In this document: piece by piece, positions 59,601 to 64,000 of the stretch
Numbering within the stretch: the stretch's first letter is position 1
Layout: each line of letters starts with the position of its first letter
Assembly: GCA_030248135.1 (NCBI GenBank)
Contig: JASANC010000716.1
Span: 1-64,000, forward strand
DNA: 64,000 bases
Reading direction: 5' to 3'
DNA from: Theristus sp. LFF4_11
Taxonomy: Eukaryota > Nematoda > Chromadorea > Monhysterida > Xyalidae
The notes under the pieces: model-generated
The model's input: only the letters and a program-made list of their open reading frames with translations
What the model was told of the DNA's origin: nothing
The model's database searches: none
Translations under genes and position numbers: made by a program

Positions 59601-62096
59601 GTCAAGGGGTCGATCGTCAGTGTTTTGTTCATATAATCATGTCTTCTTTCTCGCAGGTTTTCATGATTGGTTTTGTTTTGTCAAAGAATAATGTTGTAAG
59701 TATAATAATGTTCATTTGTTTTTCCGCAACCACACATCATGATCTTCAGGCAACCGATGTGTAACAACAGTTCAATGTGCAGTCGAGTCGAACTGTGAAT
59801 CTTAGGCAATCAGCTGATTGGCTGTTTCTACATTGGGCTCACTGAGTGGTCACACCAGTTCCATGCAGCCACGCAGCGTTCCAGAGTGCACAAATTGCTT
59901 TATTATCGCACTTTGGCTGCTGTTTTTTTTCGTGTGCTCATTGGTTTTTGTGCTCTTAGCGATGATGATCGGCGACTGTGTTTTTGGCCGCCACGATGAT
60001 TGGCTGATTGTGTTTTTGGCCGCCACGATGATTGGCTGATTGTGTTCAGATGACAGCGAGCGTGCGCAACGAGGAGATGCTGCTGTGTGGCGACTACTGG
60101 CTGCAGGACGGGCACGTGCACGAGGTGCATGCCGCTGGTGAGCTCATGAGCGTCATGCTCGAGCGATTCAAGCGATTCCATGGCGCAAAACTGCCGAAGC
60201 GCATTGTCGTCTATCGTGATGGCGTCTCGGAGACGAACTACAAAATGGTTGGTTGAAATGCCTATGAAATCACAAGAAATCAAAGCGATTTTTGTGCATG
60301 ATTGAGATTGCTTGCTTGTTGTTGCTCATTGTCTCTTGCCTTTACGGATTGATGGGGCGTATCGGTCTGGGCGCGTTCCTCCAACCCGTCCTGAATTTTT
60401 GTCTGGTACAAACAAACACGCCATCTAGTAAAAGCTGCTACGCGAATGTGATGCTTCATCGATAATTGAAAACTGCAACATTGTAAATCACGTTAATCCC
60501 TTAAGGGTTTTTTTTGTGCGTACGCACGGACATGACACTTAAAAAATGGCCACGCGATTTAGAAATTACGGACACGATTAGTTTGCTCACGGGATTATAG
60601 AACGACGTCTGTGCGTACGGACAACAAAAAACCTAAATGGTGTTATCCGCCTTTATGCACGGGCTGATCGTCATGGACAAGACAAGCACCTTGCACTGCA
60701 AGCAACGCTGTCAACTGTACACTGCCGTTCCATTCAGATCCTGACGAACGAACTGAGCCGTCTGAAGCGCTCGTGCGCTGCGGCCGGCTGTGGCGCCGCC
60801 TTGTTCACGGTGATCGCGAGCACGAAACGCCACGATACGCGCTTCTTTCGCAATCCGATCCCGCAGCGCGGCCGCGCGACCGAGCGCAACATCGCCGCTG
60901 GCACCGTCGTCGACACGGCCGTCGTCAGCGCCGACTTCCAGTTCTTTCTGTGCTCGCACGCCGCGCCGCAGGTGACGCCAAGCTGCCCTGCCACTGTCCC
61001 GTTTGCTGAGTGGTGATCTCTGTCTGGCTGCGTGTCATGGGAACGAGTTTTTTTTAATGAAAAGACGGTTTTTTTACTAAAAATATATATATTGGCTTTA
61101 TTTTATGGTTTTTGTACTTTTGTTTAAATTTTACGAATAGTGTCCACGTCCAGTCCAGCCACCGCCACCACAGTCGCAATAAGAAACCTGTAGCCAGGGT
61201 GTTTCCTCTTACCGCCTTTGGTCACGTACCCTTTCTCCCATTGTACCCGAAAACCCCTCTTTGGTCACGGTTTCAGCACCTGAGGTTGCCCCAAAGAAAT
61301 TGGAGAGGGGGGGGGGGCGGTGGAAACACTTTGCCTGCAGCGGGAATTCTATGGTTTTTATGATGGATCTGGCCGTCTCATCTAGTCGGTGTCCCTGTGA
61401 ACTGCTGCCATTGTCAACCATTCAATTCGGTGCCGTTCAATCTCAGGGCACAGCCAAAGCGGTCAAGTACACGGTGCTGTTTGACGAGAACAACTTGACG
61501 GCGCACGAAGCGCAGGAGCTGACGTTCTTGCTGGCACACGGCCACCAAATCATCACCAAGTCCATCTCACTGCCGGCGCCCGTCATGGCCGCAAAAAACG
61601 TCGCACAACGTGGCCGAAACCTGTACAAGGCGGAAATGTGCGTTCAGAAGGCCGGGGTTTTGCTGTTATTATGTGCGTTGTTTTTTGTTGTTTGCTGTTT
61701 TGAAACCCACATAATTGATTGTGTGGTGGTTTTCTGTTTCCGTTCAGGTCGGCTTTTTTTCATCAGCTCAGGGCCACAAAATTTTTAATGTCTAGTTTCA
61801 TGTGATTCTTCCTGCTGTCTCGCCTCACAGAAAACTCTGTCTCATGATGGCAAGCGTACTCAAGTGGGCAACGGTAACTCAGGCTAAGATTAAGAAGAGG
61901 TTTAAAAGGCTCAGGCTAAGCTCAGGCTAAGAACAGACCATCAAAAATGGCAACGGTTTTGTTGCGCAGGTCGCAGTGTGACACGCAGTCGGTGGCATCG
62001 TCGGGCGACGTCGGCTCGCACAAACGTGACTGGGCCGAAATCACGAAGAAACTGCGCATCAAGGAGCAAGTCGCTGTCAACGCCTATTGGGCCTGA
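53608..62096 (+). CDS. WAGO-like Argonaute, ~1019 aa, 19 exons
   Basis: Small-RNA-guided silencing protein. Exons: 53608-53836, 54120-54194, 54293-54458, 54695-54842, 55144-55334, 55673-55845, 56067-56225, 56468-56567, 56685-56786, 57030-57174, 57383-57515, 57847-58066, 58434-58615, 58975-59154, 59412-59518, 60050-60247, 60738-60971, 61447-61637, 61970-62096. They sum to 3,060 nt and stay in frame; only the acceptor at 55144 (ATTGAG) is weak. The N-terminal ~80 residues are acidic and disordered. PAZ covers about 328-450 and ends in a WEYFPMEMC segment; MID covers about 500-670; PIWI about 675-1000. PIWI motifs: VMFVGYDVSHPDP, RIVVYRDGVSE, AGTVVDTAV, FFLCSH.APQGTAK, SLPAPVMAAKNVAQRGRN. The A..VAQRGRN motif matches nematode WAGO proteins rather than AGO or PIWI clades. 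Catalytic positions read Asp744, Glu795 and Asp827, with Lys964 in place of His, so slicing is unlikely. Confidence 0.93.
55434..55512 (-). repeat. tRNA-Lys-like sequence, possible SINE head
   Basis: On the minus strand a TGGCCTGGGTGG A-box-like motif is followed 32 bases later by GGATCGAGCCCC, which fits the B-box. GAACTCTTGTC in between resembles a Lys(CTT) anticodon arm. The acceptor stem pairs poorly, so a functional tRNA is unlikely. This looks like a degenerate tRNA or the Pol III head of a tRNA-derived SINE. It is in an Argonaute intron, opposite to the gene. Confidence 0.5.
57713..57832. mobile_element. palindromic MITE with ACCTGACG ends, copy 2
   Basis: TAAAGGCCTGTTTATACCTGACGTACG mirrors CGCATACGTCAGGTATAAACGACCCTTAAG. 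Related to 39157-39343. Its right end stops about 11 bases before the Argonaute acceptor at 57847. Confidence 0.85.
58130..58362 (+). mobile_element. ~240-bp intronic MITE family, copy D
   Basis: Begins CTATTATCAATTTTTTTGGGA, shares TTGCGACTCCACTGCG, GGAAAGGAAACTAGTTCC, CTTTATGTGGCAATTC and CGCGTCATGCA with copies A-C, and ends GGGACGAAAATAAAAGATAATA. It fills most of the 367-bp Argonaute intron between exons ending 58066 and starting 58434. Confidence 0.8.
59977..60049 (+). repeat. 32-bp tandem duplication running into a splice acceptor
   Basis: Two exact 32-bp units beginning TGTGTTTTTGGCCGCCACG (59977-60008 and 60009-60040) and the first bases of a third lead straight into TGTGTTCAG, the acceptor for the Argonaute exon starting at 60050. 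Confidence 0.85.
60505..60635. mobile_element. ~130-bp inverted-repeat element in an Argonaute intron
   Basis: AGGGTTTTTTTTGTGCGTACGCACGGA on the left mirrors GTCTGTGCGTACGGACAACAAAAAACCT on the right, about 75 bp apart. No other copy was noticed in the window. Confidence 0.6.
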
Positions 62097-62596
62097 ATGA
62101 TCGTTTTCTATACTCGTTTTCGTTAATTTTCCTCGTTTTGGATGTTTTTTTCTTCTGTCTTTGTTGTTTTCGGTGATTACTTGTTACTCTGGTCTCTCTC
62201 ATGTTATCGTTCTCAACATTTTTTTTCATTTCTGGTTTTTCAGTAATGATTATCACCTCATAGCAGTAACTAACACAGATTTTACTTTTTTTCTAAGATT
62301 TCGCAGGATTGGTTTTTGAATTTCACAAGATCGTTTTTGGACATGAGTTGTTTTCTTATGTTTTGTTGTGGTCGAATGGTGGGTTGTTGTCAAACGGTGC
62401 TATCTATTGGTGCCAGCTGATGTTTTTCAGTGTGATTTTTGGTTTAGTTTTGAGTTTTGAATGTGGAACTGTGAATCTTTGTTTTTGGATTTCAAATGAT
62501 GAGTGGTGCAATTTATGGTTTAGTTTTGAGTTTTGAGTGTGGACCTGTGGATTTTTGTTTTGCATTTCAAATGATGATTGGTGCAATAAAAACTGT
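62097..62596 (+). other. Argonaute 3' untranslated region with tandem duplication
   Basis: A T-rich stretch following the stop. A 76-bp unit starting GGTTTAGTTTTGAGTTTTGA at 62441 is repeated at 62517 with several substitutions. The second copy converts GTGCAATTTATGG to GTGCAATAAAAAC, creating the AATAAA at 62585-62590. Confidence 0.6.
62585..62590 (+). terminator. likely polyadenylation signal of the Argonaute gene
   Basis: The only clear AATAAA on the + strand in the ~500 bases after the Argonaute stop at 62096. Confidence 0.5.
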
Positions 62597-64000
62597 CGTG
62601 TATGGTTTTTTTTCATGAAAGGGCATACGGCCCGTTTCACGTGCGACTGGTCGTTTTTCCGCAGTAAACGCCAGTTCGTTTGCATTTTTTCGCTGTTCAG
62701 CTTGTAGTCGAGCTAATTGAGCATCGTATTAGGCGATCATGTTGACAGGCCACTGGTGCAAGATGGCTGCCGCACTGAGACAGCAGCAGCAGCAATCGCA
62801 GTCCGCTTTATGTTTTGCATTCATCAATTCAGCGCACGTCGCTTCGCTGGTGCTGCCCTTTTCTGCGTGTCCCTTGCGCTTTTCCGCCGCACCAGCACGC
62901 CTGTCATTTATTTCTCGACGGTGTGCGTTTCAGTTACTGGACAGCATTATTATTGGTCCTGTCGTGGAATAATTGTCCGCGCGCGCAGGTACGTTTTCGG
63001 TTTTGCTTTCATTGCAGGCATCAACGGCGACTGATTTTTTTGTGTTTGGCTCGTTTGGTCGTCGAACTACTGCTGCAGTTGAACTTGAACGCGACTTCAC
63101 TTCGCTGTTTGCATGCCCAAACTTGTGCCGAAGAGAAAACTTTGTACTGGTTGAACATGTTTTTTAAAGGCTGCTGAAAATATAACACGAAAATGGTAAC
63201 GGCTCGTATCTGTTCAGAGCTGTAGTCCTAACTGAAGCAGCCGTATGTGTTTGTGTGCCCAGCTTTTTACTATCAAGTTGGTCAGCTTTACGTTAAAACG
63301 GTCGTTGTATTTGTGCATTTTCTCAGAACAATGCATTTTAACGTGGATTAGCAGCAATTCGATTCAGTTCTCTCAATTCTCAAATCCCGCAGACCGTCCG
63401 TTTCTTGAGCGTGAATGGAAACAAATATAATAATGAGATTTCAAAGTGTACATGTGCACTTTTGTGCGCTCGCAATCTCCATGGGCACATTTGCCACATG
63501 GTCGGCAGTTGTGATCGTCAACACTAAACCCGATATCTTTTCTTTTTGCCGTTTCCACATTTGCTTACCGCGTTCTGCGTCTTTACGTGCGTGCGCCCTG
63601 GCAGAAATCGTTTTGCGCTTTTACTTGCGGAATAAATTGCGATGGTTTTCGTTATTGTTGTTGTGCGTGGCTTGAGTAACTAAGACGCACACACACACAG
63701 CGTACAATTTCGGTCCAGTGTTATTATAATTCAGTATCGCTCGAGCACTGGCGCTGCCGCCCACCACTGGCCCCTTGCTTGCCGTTGTTGTTCTCGTCGG
63801 CGTCCTCGCAATGTTTGCATTTCTCAATGCATTTATATGCCCGGCATTACGCCCATGTTTGGCAGTGTCTCGGGTTTTCGTGCCTCAATGTATACACGTT
63901 TTTGTCATCATGGATTTTCTCATCGAGGCATCGCATGGCATCATTTCATTGTCGCTCACTGGTTTCGTCTTTTTTACTCCAAACATCTTCACGTGGAGAA
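62597..64000. other. right-end sequence without a convincing gene
   Basis: A + strand frame from 62739 begins with MLTGHWCKMAAALRQQQQQ and could be the first exon of a gene running off the window. On the minus strand, 63738-63830 encodes a short segment with CKHCEDADENNN ending DTEL before a stop, which could be a last exon of a gene entering from the right. Neither has enough support to call. The rest shows no structure I recognise. Confidence 0.3.

Noticed and set aside
62739..62972. Plus-strand first exon candidate with MAAALRQQQQQ
   Set aside because: Possible start of a gene to the right, but there is no signal peptide, domain or supported donor, so it is only mentioned in the region note.
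63738..63830. Minus-strand last exon candidate ending DTEL
   Set aside because: Codon use and the ending look coding-like, but only ~30 codons are open, no clear acceptor is seen, and nothing in the window connects to it.
1..64000. CRISPR array, bacterial operon or phage system
   Set aside because: All genes have spliceosomal introns and animal domain families; the regular repeats are satellites and inverted-repeat elements.

Overview
The window is a stretch of animal genome that most likely comes from a nematode. Genes have many short introns with GTGAG-type donors and TTTTCAG-type acceptors, some introns are only about 50 bp, and the Argonaute carries C-terminal features typical of the nematode WAGO clade. 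I could not identify the species.

Layout. A small two-intron gene for a 77-residue secreted protein lies at 571-932 (+). It is followed by a ~149-bp satellite array (about 1.77-3.25 kb) and a 1.1-kb element with long perfect inverted repeats (3343-4420). From 5062 to 26785 (-) runs a complete 38-exon Flamingo/CELSR adhesion receptor with nine cadherin repeats, EGF and laminin-G modules, HormR, GAIN/GPS, seven membrane helices and a polyglutamine-containing tail. About 6.5 kb of apparently non-coding DNA follows (26.8-33.3 kb). Next come a 12-exon FASTK-family mitochondrial RNA-binding protein (33333-39104, -), a ZGPAT orthologue (39557-42570, -) and a type II membrane protein with LDL-receptor class A modules (44618-51152, -). 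The last gene is a 19-exon WAGO-like Argonaute (53608-62096, +), divergently oriented from the LDLa gene. The last 1.4 kb gives no convincing gene.

For the four large genes I assembled exons by following splice sites and reading phase. Three models close in frame throughout: FASTK 817 aa, ZGPAT 531 aa and LDLa protein 557 aa. The Argonaute closes at 1019 aa with one weaker junction. The receptor gives about 2,950 aa with coordinates good to a few bases.

The genes do not form one pathway: planar polarity and neurite adhesion (CELSR), mitochondrial RNA metabolism (FASTK), nuclear RNA/transcription control (ZGPAT), a surface receptor like the egg-surface LDLa proteins, and small-RNA silencing (Argonaute). 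The strongest non-genic signal is the density of small inverted-repeat elements. At least eight distinct types sit in introns or between genes, several abut splice sites, and they coexist with a small-RNA Argonaute locus. I found no clearly undescribed biological system. The best candidates for follow-up are the foldback families, the satellite with a three-unit higher-order pattern, and the Argonaute whose catalytic tetrad reads D-E-D-K.
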